From assembly GCA_027484575.1 (NCBI GenBank), contig JAIXSQ010000015.1, positions 1 through 64,000 on the forward strand: 64,000 bases of DNA. Direction: 5' to 3'. Of this stretch, positions 1 to 8,509 are shown one piece after another. This DNA is from Comamonadaceae bacterium. Lineage in GTDB: Bacteria > Pseudomonadota > Gammaproteobacteria > Burkholderiales > Burkholderiaceae_C. The notes under the pieces are model-generated. The model ran no database searches. It worked only from the letters and a program-made list of their open reading frames with translations, and was not told the DNA's origin. A program made the translations under genes and the position numbers. Position 1 is the stretch's first letter; every line of letters starts with the position of its first letter.

Positions 1-66
1 CAGTGAAACGCCTCTGCGCCGATGATAGTGCGGATTCCCGTGTGAAAGTAGGACATCGTCAGGCTC
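1..66 (+). rRNA. rrf: 5S ribosomal RNA, 3' end (partial)
   Basis: The first bases match the 3' half of a betaproteobacterial 5S rRNA, including the segment GATGATAGTGCGGATTCCC and the closing stretch ending GTCAGGCT, which pairs with the 5' end in the full molecule. The 5' part lies outside the window. A terminator follows about 15 bases later, so this is the distal end of an rRNA operon read on the plus strand. Confidence 0.9.
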
Positions 67-80
67 TTACAGCCCGCAAA

Positions 81-115
81 CCCCCGATCGAGTCACCACT
101 CGGTCGGGGTTTTTG
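81..115 (+). terminator. rRNA operon intrinsic terminator
   Basis: A 12-bp stem (CCCCGATCGAGT with ACTCGGTCGGGG, one G-T pair) and a 4-base loop are followed by TTTTTG. It lies directly behind the 5S rRNA end, as expected for an rrn terminator. Confidence 0.9.
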
Positions 116-220
116 CTTTTACGAGTTCTAATTCCTGCGCTTTGGACACGCGCAATTCGACACTGCGTGCAGCGCGAAGGCCGGCCCATCCCGATGAATG
201 CGTGATTGGAGCCCCCAGCA

Positions 221-242
221 TAAAGGGCGCCCGCAGGCGCCC
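221..242 (-). terminator. Terminator of fadD
   Basis: The perfect stem GGGCGCC / GGCGCCC has a 4-base loop. On the minus strand it is followed by TTTA. It lies about 30 bases past the fadD stop codon. Confidence 0.7.
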
Positions 243-272
243 TCGTCGACTTCTGAAGCCAGTCGCCGCGCG

Positions 273-1964
273 TCAGGCCTTCACCGCGCTGCGCAGCTCG
301 CGTCGCAGGATCTTCCCGACGTTCGTCTTGGGCAGGTCCTCCCGGAACTCGATGTACTTGGGCACCTTGTAGCCCGTGAGGTTCTGGCGGCAGAACTTGG
401 CCACGTCCTCCTCGGTGAGGATCGGGTCGTTCCTGACCACGAACACCTTGATCGCCTCACCCTGCTTCTCGTCGGGCACACCGACGGCAGCGCATTCGAT
501 CACGCCAGGGCAGGTCGAGATCACGTTCTCGAGCTCGTTCGGGAACACGTTGAACCCGCTCACCAGGATCATGTCCTTCTTGCGGTCGATGATCTTGGTG
601 TACCCGCGCTCGTCCATGATGCCCACGTCCCCGGTGCGCATGAAACCGTCGGGCGTGAAAGCCTTGGCCGTCTCCTCGGGCTGCTGGTGGTAACCGGTCA
701 TCACGTTGGGGCCGCGGATGCAGATCTCGCCCGACTCGCCCAGGGCCAGGCTGTTGCCGTCATCGTCCTTGATCGCCACCTCGATGCCGGGCAGCGGCAG
801 CCCGATGGTTCCCGAGAACTCGGTGGCCGTTACCGGGTTGTTGGTGCCGATGGCGCAGGTCTCGCTCATGCCCCATCCCTCGACCATCGCGCAACCGGTC
901 GCCTTCTGCCAGGCCCGAGCCGTGCCTTCCGAGGCGGCCATGCCCCCGGCCTGCGACACGCACAGCTGGGAAAAGTCGACCGTGCGGAACTGCGGATGCT
1001 GCAGCAGCGCGTTGAACAGGGTGTTCACCGCCGGCAGCAGCTGGAACGGGCGGCGCTTGAGGGTCTCGATGAACTTGCCGATGTCGCGCGGGTTCGGCAC
1101 CAGAGTCAGGTGCGCACCCCAGCGGATCGAGAGCAGGCACAGGGTCAGCGCGAAGATGTGGTACAGCGGCAGCGCGGCGATGCAGTTGGACTTGCTCACG
1201 TCGCCCACGCGCTTGAGCGCCGGCGTGAACCACGCCTCGGCCTGCAGGATCGCCGCCACGATGTTCCGGTGCGTGAGCACCGCCCCCTTCGACAGGCCGG
1301 TGGTCCCGCCCGTGTACTGCAGGAAGGCGACCGAATCCAGCGTCTGCGCTGTCGGCCGCAGCGCCAGGCCGTGGCCGGCCGCCAACGCGTCGCGGAAGCT
1401 GGTCACGGTGCGCCCTTGCGTGAGCGGCAGGCGGAACGGCGGCACCATCTTGGCCAAGTGCCGCACGGCGAAGGTGATCCACTGGCCGTACCAGAACCCC
1501 AGCTGGTCGCCCATGGAGGCCAGCACCACGTGCTGCACCGGCGTGCGCTCGATCACCTCCTCGAGCGTGTGCGCGAAGTTCTCCAGGATCACGATCGCCG
1601 TCGCGCCCGAATCCTTCAGCTGGTGCTCCAGCTCGCGCGCGGTGTACAGCGGGTTGACGTTCACGCAGGTGTAGCCGGCGCGCAGGATCGCGGCCATGGT
1701 GACGGCGAACTGCGGGATGTTCGGCAACATGATCGCCACCCGCGCGCCCGGCTCCAGCCCCTTCGACTGCAACCACGCCCCCAGGGCGGCCGACGCCTCG
1801 TCGAGCTGGCGGTAGGACATCCACCGCTCCATGCAGACCGAGAACGGCTTGTCCGCGTTCTTGCGGAACGATTCCTCGAGCAGGTGCGTGAGCGACTTGT
1901 ACTGCTCGGGGTGGACCTCGTGCGGCACCCCCGGCGGGTAGCTGCGCAACCAGTGTTTCTCCAT
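273..1964 (-). CDS. fadD: Long-chain fatty acid-CoA ligase
   Basis: This 563-residue AMP-forming acyl-CoA synthetase activates long-chain fatty acids to acyl-CoA through an acyl-adenylate, the entry step of beta-oxidation; it probably acts at the inner face of the membrane. The ATP-binding P-loop YTGGTTGLSKGA lies near residue 215, the adenylate motif GWGMSET in the middle, and TGDVG with the hinge DRKKDMI in the C-terminal third. Length and order are typical of FadD. It is encoded convergently to the rRNA operon, with its own terminator. The upstream hypothetical gene lies 46 bases away on the same strand and may be co-transcribed. Confidence 0.95.
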   Translation of the reverse strand: MEKHWLRSYPPGVPHEVHPEQYKSLTHLLEESFRKNADKPFSVCMERWMSYRQLDEASAALGAWLQSKGLEPGARVAIMLPNIPQFAVTMAAILRAGYTCVNVNPLYTARELEHQLKDSGATAIVILENFAHTLEEVIERTPVQHVVLASMGDQLGFWYGQWITFAVRHLAKMVPPFRLPLTQGRTVTSFRDALAAGHGLALRPTAQTLDSVAFLQYTGGTTGLSKGAVLTHRNIVAAILQAEAWFTPALKRVGDVSKSNCIAALPLYHIFALTLCLLSIRWGAHLTLVPNPRDIGKFIETLKRRPFQLLPAVNTLFNALLQHPQFRTVDFSQLCVSQAGGMAASEGTARAWQKATGCAMVEGWGMSETCAIGTNNPVTATEFSGTIGLPLPGIEVAIKDDDGNSLALGESGEICIRGPNVMTGYHQQPEETAKAFTPDGFMRTGDVGIMDERGYTKIIDRKKDMILVSGFNVFPNELENVISTCPGVIECAAVGVPDEKQGEAIKVFVVRNDPILTEEDVAKFCRQNLTGYKVPKYIEFREDLPKTNVGKILRRELRSAVKA

Positions 1965-2010
1965 CGGGCACTCCTTTGCGCCGCGATTGTCGGCAGCGCT
2001 GCGGTGGCGC

Positions 2011-2748
2011 CTAGCGGGCTTGTCCTAGGATGCGCGCGAGCTCGGTCTCGCACGCGACAAGATCGCCGTCGAACAGGCGGTCCATCAGCGCCGATTCCCG
2101 CGCCTGCACCTGGCCGAGGAAGCGCTCGGCCGCGCCGCGCCGCTTGGCCATGCCCGCGAAGGTGTCGAAGCCGTTCTCCAGGAACGACTGCAGCGCGCCC
2201 AGGCCGGCCGCCGCGGCCGGGCCACGCATCATCCGCAGCATCAGGCGCAGGCCGGGCGCACGCGTCAAGGCCGCGAGCTCCTCGCCCAGGGCGACCACGC
2301 CGGTGAGCTGGTCCCGGCGCTCGGCCCGCCCGCCCGCATGGCGCCACGCCAGGACGTACCGCATCGGATCCGGCGCACCTTCCTCCTGGCGCCACCCGGC
2401 CGCCAGCTGCAGGTCCAGGCTTTCGGTCAGTGCATGCAAGGCCGCCAGCCGCCCCGCGGTGTCGGCCACCTGCGCCGGGAACAGCGTCCCGATGGCTCCC
2501 GCGATTCGCGCGAACTGGTCGTCGCGTTGCGCGAAGTCGCGCTCGCCGTACAACTCCTCGAGAAAGAAGCGCGCAGCCGGTGCGTACGCCGGGTCGGCGA
2601 GCAGGTCCGCATAGGTGCCGCGGAACCGTCGCGCCTGCAGGACCTTGACCTCGCGCACCGCAGCACCCAGCGCCGGGTCCGACTGTGCCTGCAGACGCAG
2701 GCGCGCGACGGTGTCCAGCGAGGCTCGGATCGAACGTGCGGCGTCCAT
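2011..2748 (-). CDS. Conserved hypothetical protein (FFLEELYG family)
   Basis: A 245-residue soluble protein without signal peptide or membrane segment. It is mostly helical and carries the pattern FFLEELYGERDFAQRDDQF near residues 60-80, a sequence met in uncharacterised proteins of Burkholderiales. I chose the ATG giving MDAARSIRASLD because the reading frame upstream is low-complexity and overlaps the oppositely transcribed gene. It lies just upstream of fadD in the same direction, which suggests co-expression, but the sequence gives no function. Confidence 0.75.
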   Translation of the reverse strand: MDAARSIRASLDTVARLRLQAQSDPALGAAVREVKVLQARRFRGTYADLLADPAYAPAARFFLEELYGERDFAQRDDQFARIAGAIGTLFPAQVADTAGRLAALHALTESLDLQLAAGWRQEEGAPDPMRYVLAWRHAGGRAERRDQLTGVVALGEELAALTRAPGLRLMLRMMRGPAAAAGLGALQSFLENGFDTFAGMAKRRGAAERFLGQVQARESALMDRLFDGDLVACETELARILGQAR

Positions 2749-2816
2749 GGAAACCCGCAGTCTACCTAGGCCTCCCCGCCTAGAGGACCGTCCCGACCCC
2801 GTGCCATCATCGGCCG

Positions 2817-3329
2817 ATGCAACGTCGTCGCTGGCTCCAACTCGGCCTGACGGCCGCCGCGGTGCTGGCCGTGGGCGGCGGCTCGTTGGCGCTGGTGGCG
2901 CCCGGCCTGCAGCAGGGTCGCCTGGCAGCCGCCGGCCGGCGGGTGTTCCTGCACGTGGGGCGCAGCGTGCTCGACGGCAGCCTGCCCGCCGACGGACACG
3001 AGCGCGACGCGGCGCTCGCCGCCTTCGTGCAGCGCGTCGACGAGACGGTCGCCGCGCTGCCGGCGCATGCGCAGGCCGAACTCTCGCAGCTGCTGGCCCT
3101 GCTGGCGACGGCGCCCGGCCGGCTGGGCCTGGCGGGCCTGGCACCCGACTGGAGCGCGGCGACCGTGCCCCAGGTGCAGCAGGCCCTGCAGGGCATGCGC
3201 ACCTCCCGGCTCGCACTCAAGCGCCAGGCCTACCAGGCGCTGCACGACCTCAGCGGTGCGGCCTACTTCGCCGACGCCTCCACCTGGCCGGTGCTGGGCT
3301 ATCCCGGCCCCCGCTCCCTCAACGCCTGA
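2817..3329 (+). CDS. Tat-exported small subunit-like protein of a GMC dehydrogenase
   Basis: A 170-residue protein with an N-terminal twin-arginine-like signal (MQRRRWLQLG, then an Ala/Val/Leu core) and a helical domain. The C-terminal pattern AYFADASTWPVLGYPGP resembles the small subunit of membrane gluconate/sorbitol-type dehydrogenases. Such subunits accompany a GMC flavoprotein, and here the flavoprotein gene follows after 4 bases. The inferred role is to carry or mature the catalytic subunit at the periplasmic side. There is no cytochrome subunit nearby, so the electron acceptor is unknown. Confidence 0.75.
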   Translation: MQRRRWLQLGLTAAAVLAVGGGSLALVAPGLQQGRLAAAGRRVFLHVGRSVLDGSLPADGHERDAALAAFVQRVDETVAALPAHAQAELSQLLALLATAPGRLGLAGLAPDWSAATVPQVQQALQGMRTSRLALKRQAYQALHDLSGAAYFADASTWPVLGYPGPRSLNA

Positions 3330-3333
3330 GCCG

Positions 3334-4929
3334 ATGCCGCAGATTCCCGATCCGATCCGCGACGGCCTCGCCCGGGGCTGGCGCGTGCACGGCGGCGCGC
3401 ATGCGGCTGCCCCTGCCCGGATCGACTGCGACGTCGCGATCGTCGGCAGCGGCGCGGGCGCTGGGGTCACCGCGGAAGTCCTCACCCGCGCCGGGCTGCA
3501 GGTCCTGCTGCTCGAGGAAGGTCCGCTGCGCAGCAGCACCGACTTCCGCCAGCGCGAGGCCGAGGCCTACCCGCAGCTGTACCAGGAGAGCGCCGCCCGC
3601 AAGACCCGCGACAAGGCGATCACCATCCTGCAGGGCCGCTGCGTCGGCGGTTCCACCACGGTCAACTGGACCAGTTCCTTCCGCACGCCCGAGCCCACGC
3701 TGGCCTGGTGGCGCTCCCACTACGCCCTGGACGACTACACCTCCGACGCGCTGGCACCGTACTTCGCGCAGGCCGAGCGGCGGCTGCACATCGGCCCCTG
3801 GCTCGCGGCGCCCAACGAGAACAACGACCTGCTGCGCCGCGGCGCCGCCAAGCTCGGGATCCCGGCAGCAGCCATCCTGCGCAACGTGCAGGGCTGCTGG
3901 AACCTGGGGTCCTGCGGCATGGGCTGCCCTACGAACGCCAAGCAGTCCATGCTGGTCACGACGATCCCGTGGGCCCTGGACCACGGCGCGACGCTGCTCG
4001 TGCAGACGCGTGCCGAGCGCCTGGTGCTCGCCAACGGACGGGTCCGTGCGCTGCAGGCCACCTCGCTGGCCGATGGCCGGCCGGTGGAGGTCCGGGCGCG
4101 CCACTACGTGCTGGCCGGCGGCGCCATCAACTCGCCGGCCGTGCTGCTGCGCTCGCAGGCGCCCGACCCGCACGGTGTGCTCGGGCGCCGTACCTTCCTG
4201 CACCCGGTCGTGATGGCGGCGGCGGTCTTCGGCCAGCGCGTCGAAGGCTGGCAGGGCGCGCCGCAGACGATCTACAGCGACCACTTCCTCGAGACGCAGC
4301 CGATCGACGGCCCCATCGGCTACAAGCTCGAGGCGCCGCCCCTGCATCCCGTCATCTTCGCCAGCACCGTCCCGGGCATGGGCGAAGACCAGGCCAGGTG
4401 GCTGCGGCAGTTCCCGAACACCCACGTCCTGCTCGCGCTGTTGCGCGACGGCTTCCATCCCGAGGCGGGCGGCGGCACGGTCCACCTGCGGCCCGACGGC
4501 AGCCCGGAACTCGACTACCCGCTGACCCCGTACGTGCTCGAAGGCGCACGCCGTGCGCTGTTGAGCATGGCCGAGATCCAGTTCGCCGCGGGCGCCCGCG
4601 AGGTGCTGCCGGTGCACGAGCTCGGCACGGCCGCCAGCAGCTGGGCCCAGGCGCGTGCGGCCATCGCGGCGCTGCCCATGGAGCCCCTGCTCGCCAAGGT
4701 GGTGAGCGCCCACGTGATGGGCGGCTGCGGCCTCGCGGCCGACCCCTCCCGCGGCGTGACGCGGCCCGATGGCACGCACTGGCAGCTGGCCAACCTCTCG
4801 GTGCACGACGGCTCTCTGTGTCCCACCAGCATCGGCGCCAACCCGCAGCTGTCGATCTACGGCATCGTCAACCGGCTCGCGCAGGGGCTGGCCACGCGCC
4901 TGGGCGGCCGACCGGCGGCGCTGGCCTGA
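3334..4929 (+). CDS. GMC family oxidoreductase
   Basis: A 531-residue FAD-dependent alcohol/sugar dehydrogenase of the glucose-methanol-choline family. The dinucleotide-binding motif VGSGAGAGV lies near residue 35, the second FAD segment GGSTTVNW near 105, and the C-terminal catalytic part holds HVMGGCG and NPQLSIYGIVNRLA. It has no signal of its own, so export would ride on the upstream Tat subunit (inference). The start ATG is 4 bases behind that gene. The stop overlaps the next start (TGATG), giving a three-gene operon. The substrate cannot be read from sequence. Confidence 0.9.
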   Translation: MPQIPDPIRDGLARGWRVHGGAHAAAPARIDCDVAIVGSGAGAGVTAEVLTRAGLQVLLLEEGPLRSSTDFRQREAEAYPQLYQESAARKTRDKAITILQGRCVGGSTTVNWTSSFRTPEPTLAWWRSHYALDDYTSDALAPYFAQAERRLHIGPWLAAPNENNDLLRRGAAKLGIPAAAILRNVQGCWNLGSCGMGCPTNAKQSMLVTTIPWALDHGATLLVQTRAERLVLANGRVRALQATSLADGRPVEVRARHYVLAGGAINSPAVLLRSQAPDPHGVLGRRTFLHPVVMAAAVFGQRVEGWQGAPQTIYSDHFLETQPIDGPIGYKLEAPPLHPVIFASTVPGMGEDQARWLRQFPNTHVLLALLRDGFHPEAGGGTVHLRPDGSPELDYPLTPYVLEGARRALLSMAEIQFAAGAREVLPVHELGTAASSWAQARAAIAALPMEPLLAKVVSAHVMGGCGLAADPSRGVTRPDGTHWQLANLSVHDGSLCPTSIGANPQLSIYGIVNRLAQGLATRLGGRPAALA

Positions 4930-5834
4930 TGCCCGCCACCTCCAGCCTGGCGGCGCTGCAGCGCGCCACCGTCCTGGGCCTGCTGTGCGCCGCCATCGCC
5001 TGGGGGGTGGCATGGTGGCCGCAGCGCCCGGTGCTCGCGCTCGGCGGTGCCGCCCTCCTCCTCGTGGGGCATGCGCTGGTGCTGGCCGTGGAGTTCGTGC
5101 TGCTGCTGGCCACCTGGGGCGCGGACCCCACCCCCCGGCCCACCATCGGGCAGGTGCTGGCCGCCTGGTGGCGCGAGTCCTGCCAGGGCATCCGCGTGTT
5201 CGCTTGGCGCCAGCCGTTCCGCTGGCGCCGCGAGCCCGACTGGCTGCCTGCCGGCGGCGGTGCGCGGGGCATCGTGTTCGTGCACGGCTTCGTCTGCAAC
5301 CGCGGCTTTTGGACACCCTGGCTGCGCCGCTGCCGCGCCGAGGGCATCCCGTTCGTGGCCGTCAACCTCGAGCCGGTCCACGGCTCCATCGACGGCTATG
5401 CCGACGCGCTCGATGCCGCGGTCGACCGGCTGGCCGCCGCCACCGGCCACGCCCCCGTGCTGGTGTGCCACAGCATGGGGGGGCTGGCCGCACGCGCCTG
5501 GATCCGCCGCCACGGCGCCGAAGGCCGGGTGGCGAACGTGGTGACGATCGGCACGCCGCACCAGGGTACCTGGCTGGCCCGCTTCAGCCACCTGCCCAAC
5601 GGGCGCCAGATGCGCCCCGGCGGCGCGTGGCTGACCGGCCTCGCCGCGCACACCGGCCTGCCCGCGTCCGCCTGGACCTGCTGGTACGCGAACGCCGACA
5701 ACATCGTGTTCCCGCCGGCCACCGCCACCTTGCCCGGCGCCGACAACCGGCTCGTGCGCGGTGCCGCCCATGTCGACCTCGCGTTCCGGCCGCAGGTCGT
5801 GGAGGGGACGCTGGCGCTGGTGCGCGGCCTGTAA
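4929..5834 (+). CDS. Membrane-anchored alpha/beta hydrolase (lipase-like)
   Basis: A 301-residue protein with two N-terminal hydrophobic segments (about residues 10-60), followed by an alpha/beta hydrolase domain. The oxyanion region HGFVCN lies near residue 118, the nucleophile elbow CHSMGG near 180, and a GTPHQGTW segment typical of triacylglycerol lipases follows. A late His in GAAHVDLAF can complete the triad. It is translationally coupled to the GMC gene by a one-base overlap. A lipase or esterase is likely; the substrate is unknown. Confidence 0.85.
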   Translation: MPATSSLAALQRATVLGLLCAAIAWGVAWWPQRPVLALGGAALLLVGHALVLAVEFVLLLATWGADPTPRPTIGQVLAAWWRESCQGIRVFAWRQPFRWRREPDWLPAGGGARGIVFVHGFVCNRGFWTPWLRRCRAEGIPFVAVNLEPVHGSIDGYADALDAAVDRLAAATGHAPVLVCHSMGGLAARAWIRRHGAEGRVANVVTIGTPHQGTWLARFSHLPNGRQMRPGGAWLTGLAAHTGLPASAWTCWYANADNIVFPPATATLPGADNRLVRGAAHVDLAFRPQVVEGTLALVRGL

Positions 5835-5884
5835 GATCGGCGCCCGCGCACCGGGGACGGTGCACCAGGGGGGAGTCAGGACCT

Positions 5885-7003
5885 GTGGCCACGATCGTGC
5901 TGATGGAAGACGACGCGGGCACCCGCACGCTGATCGCGGCGGTGCTGCGCAAGGACGGCCACGAGGTGATCGAGGCCGTCGACGGCGCGCAGGGCCTGTT
6001 GCAGGTCGAGACCCGCCTGCCGCACCTGGTCATCAGCGACGTGCAGATGCCCGAGATGAACGGCTTCCAGGTCGTGGCCTCACTGCGGCAGAACCCCGCC
6101 ATCGCCGACACGCCCGTCATCCTGCTCACGTCGCTGCAGGAGCGTGCCCACATGCGCATCGGCATGAACACGGGCGCCGACGACTTCATCACCAAGCCGT
6201 TCCGTCCCAGCGAGCTGCGCGAAGCCGTCGAGGCCCAGCTCGCGCGCCGCGAGGGCCGCGCCCAGCTGCAGCAGCAGGCGGTCGAGCAGGCCGTCATCCG
6301 CGCGCTCGAGGACCAGCGGCACCAGCTGGCCAAGCTGTACGAGCAGCGCCTGGCCAAGGAGCTGAGCGAGCGCTGGCCCACCGCGCACGACGAAGCGACC
6401 GACGAGCCGTTCCAGAGCGCCTCGGTGCTGTTCGTCGACATCCCCGCCTATCCCGGTCTGGCCGAGCGCCTGCCGCCGGCCGACATGGCCGACGTGGTGC
6501 GCCGCTTCTACGGCAGCGCCAACGACACCGTGCAGCTGTTCGGCGCGCGCCACCTGCAGTTCGTGGGCGAGGCGCTGCTGGCCCTGTTCGTCGACGCCAC
6601 CGACACGCAGACCGTCACCCATGGCCTGCGCGCCGTGCGTGCGGCGCTCGGCCTGGTCGAGGCCGGCCGGGCCATCCAGCGCAGCCTCGCCGCCGCCCAC
6701 GGGGGCCGTGGCCTGCCCCGCTTCGCCGCCATGGCCGCCGTGCATGCCGGGCCGGTGACGCTCACGCGGCTGCAGGATCCCCTGCACGGCTCCGGCGTCC
6801 GTGACCTGCCCGTGGGCGATGCGGTCAGCACCACCGTGCAGCTGCAGCGGCAGGGTGTCGCGCTGGGCTGGCCGGTGCTCGCCACCGGTGCGGTGCTGCG
6901 GGCCGCGGGCCCGGCCGTCGACCTGGGGCGCCGAGCGCAGGTCGCGCTGCCGGGGCGCGCCGCGCCGCTGGACGTGGCCGAGGTCGAGGGCCTGCGGGTC
7001 TGA
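5885..7003 (+). CDS. Response regulator fused to a divergent class III nucleotide cyclase domain
   Basis: A 372-residue protein. Residues 1-125 form a CheY-like receiver (MEDD acid pocket, phospho-acceptor Asp in ISDVQMPEM near 53, Lys in ITKPF). A coiled linker rich in Gln/Glu spans about 130-165, and a class III adenylate/guanylate cyclase-type domain follows from about 180. In the cyclase domain the first metal Asp (LFVDIP) is present, but the usual Lys and second Asp of KFIGDA read QFVGEA, so catalysis is doubtful. I chose the GTG start because GGGGGGAG lies 9-14 bases upstream and the receiver begins directly there. It leads a group of cyclic-nucleotide-type genes. Confidence 0.85.
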   Translation: MATIVLMEDDAGTRTLIAAVLRKDGHEVIEAVDGAQGLLQVETRLPHLVISDVQMPEMNGFQVVASLRQNPAIADTPVILLTSLQERAHMRIGMNTGADDFITKPFRPSELREAVEAQLARREGRAQLQQQAVEQAVIRALEDQRHQLAKLYEQRLAKELSERWPTAHDEATDEPFQSASVLFVDIPAYPGLAERLPPADMADVVRRFYGSANDTVQLFGARHLQFVGEALLALFVDATDTQTVTHGLRAVRAALGLVEAGRAIQRSLAAAHGGRGLPRFAAMAAVHAGPVTLTRLQDPLHGSGVRDLPVGDAVSTTVQLQRQGVALGWPVLATGAVLRAAGPAVDLGRRAQVALPGRAAPLDVAEVEGLRV

Positions 7004-7020
7004 GCCACCCCGGCGCGGAC

Positions 7021-7036
7021 TGTGATCCGCATCACA
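7021..7036. promoter_or_regulatory. CRP-type operator
   Basis: TGTGA-TCCGCA-TCACA is an exact match to the CRP/FNR-superfamily consensus TGTGA-N6-TCACA. It lies 99 bases before the PAS/LuxR gene and 17 bases behind the cyclase-receiver gene. The Crp-family protein at 7853 has the matching recognition helix (SREMVSR), so it is the likely binder (inference). Confidence 0.7.
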
Positions 7037-7134
7037 AGCGCCGCCGTGCAGATGCACTGGCCTGCGGCGCGGGTGCTCCCTAAGCTGGCCTGCCGTTCCG
7101 ATGGGGAGCGGCGACCTTCCAGGGAGAACCACCG

Positions 7135-7776
7135 ATGCAGACCGATCCGACCACCAGCACTTCGCCGCCGCGGCCGCTGCCCGCGGGCGCCGGCCTGGAC
7201 CTCGTCCTCGACGAGCTCGCCTATGGCGTGGCCGTCGCCACCCCCGCCGGTGCACTGCTGCATGCCAACCAGGCGGCCCGTGCCGAGCTGGCGCGGCACC
7301 GTGCGCTGTGGGTGCAGCAGGGCAACCTGCAGGTGCATTCGCCGGCGGACGGCCGCGCGCTGCACGATGCGCTGGCCAAGGCGGCCCAGGGGCGCCGCAG
7401 CCTGCTCACGTTGCTGGCCCCCGAAGGGGCGCGCCTCACCCTCGCGGCGGTCCCGGTCGGGCGGGCCCCCGAGGGCGCCGGGGCGGTCGGCCTGCTGTTC
7501 GCGCGCCCGGCCGTGTGCGAGACGCTGATGCTGTGCTTCTTCGCCCGCAGCCATGCGCTCACCCCCACCGAGGAGACGGTGCTGGGCATCCTGTGCCAGG
7601 GCGATTCGGCCCCGCAGGCCGCGCGGCGCCTGAACGTCGCCGTGTCCACGGTGCGCAGCCACGTGCGCAGCCTCTGTGCCAAGACCCGCACCTGCAGCGT
7701 GCGCGAGCTGGTCAGCCGCGTCGCCATGCTGCCCCCGGTGGCGCCCACGCTGCTGTCCGAACCCACCCTGCACTGA
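7135..7776 (+). CDS. LuxR-type transcriptional regulator with PAS-like N-terminus
   Basis: A 213-residue regulator. Residues 20-125 resemble a short PAS fold (DLVLDELAYGVAVATPAG), a sensor type common in Burkholderiales. The C-terminal 65 residues form a LuxR/GerE helix-turn-helix (LTPTEETVLGILCQGDS, then RRLNVAVSTVRSHVRSL). No receiver Asp is present, so it is not a canonical response regulator. AGGGAGAA precedes the ATG by 7 bases. The CRP-type site lies upstream and a Crp-family gene downstream, so it is probably part of a small regulatory cascade. Confidence 0.85.
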   Translation: MQTDPTTSTSPPRPLPAGAGLDLVLDELAYGVAVATPAGALLHANQAARAELARHRALWVQQGNLQVHSPADGRALHDALAKAAQGRRSLLTLLAPEGARLTLAAVPVGRAPEGAGAVGLLFARPAVCETLMLCFFARSHALTPTEETVLGILCQGDSAPQAARRLNVAVSTVRSHVRSLCAKTRTCSVRELVSRVAMLPPVAPTLLSEPTLH

Positions 7777-7852
7777 GCCGGCCTGCGGGTGCATCCGCCT
7801 TGTGCGGCGCTGCACCGCTTTGCTAGAGTGGCCCGCAGGGGAGGGTCACGAG

Positions 7853-8506
7853 ATGGCCGATGCAGTCGATGCGGATCGCCTGCTGCAGGTGCTGCCTGTG
7901 CACCTGCGCGGCCTCGCGTCCCGCGGTGCCCTGCGCCGGTTCCGCCGGCACACGGTGCTGCTGCAGGAGGGCGAGCCGGGCGACACGACCTGGTTCCTGC
8001 TGCAGGGCCGTGTGCGCGTGTTCGCTCAGGAGCCCGGCGGGCGCGAGATCACCCATGCCGTGGTGGCGGCCGGCGACTACTTCGCCGAGATGTGGCTCGA
8101 CGGCGGCCCGCGCTCGGCCTCGGTCATGACCATCGATCCCTGCGTGTGCGCCGTGGTGCCGGCCGGCGCCGTGCGCGAGCACCTGGCCGCGCACCCCGAA
8201 TTCGCGCTCGAACTGGTGGCCCGCGTCATCCGCCGCGCCCGCGCCGCCACCCGCGCGGCCCGCGACCTCGCGCTGCTCGACGTGTACGGCCGGCTCGCGG
8301 CGCTGCTGCAGCAGTCGGCCGAGGCCGCCACGGCTGGCCAGCCGCCGCTCACGCTGGCCCCCGTCACCCACCAGGAGCTGGCGCACCGGGTCGGCGCCTC
8401 GCGCGAGATGGTCAGCCGGCTGCTCAAGGACCTCGAGCGTGGCGGCTACGTCGCCCTGGGCAGTCGCCGCATCACCGTGCTGCGCCGGCTGCCCGCGCGC
8501 TGGTGA
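7853..8506 (+). CDS. Crp/Fnr family transcriptional regulator
   Basis: A 217-residue protein with an N-terminal cyclic-nucleotide-binding beta-barrel and a C-terminal winged helix. The phosphate-binding cassette reads FAEMWLDGGPRSASV near residues 80-95. It keeps the Glu and the Arg-Ser pair that hold cAMP in E. coli CRP. The recognition helix ASREMVSRLL keeps the Arg-Glu...Arg pattern that reads TGTGA half-sites. There are no Fe-S cysteines, so it is CRP-like rather than FNR-like. The start follows GGAGGG by about 8 bases. It stands between a PAS/LuxR gene and a convergent cyclase gene. Confidence 0.9.
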   Translation: MADAVDADRLLQVLPVHLRGLASRGALRRFRRHTVLLQEGEPGDTTWFLLQGRVRVFAQEPGGREITHAVVAAGDYFAEMWLDGGPRSASVMTIDPCVCAVVPAGAVREHLAAHPEFALELVARVIRRARAATRAARDLALLDVYGRLAALLQQSAEAATAGQPPLTLAPVTHQELAHRVGASREMVSRLLKDLERGGYVALGSRRITVLRRLPARW

Positions 8507-8509
8507 GGC

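Noticed and set aside
198..2306. 702-residue plus-strand open frame over fadD
   Set aside because: It is the complement of fadD in a high-GC genome; the protein is low-complexity Arg/Ala/His-rich without any motif, while the minus frame is an unmistakable acyl-CoA synthetase.
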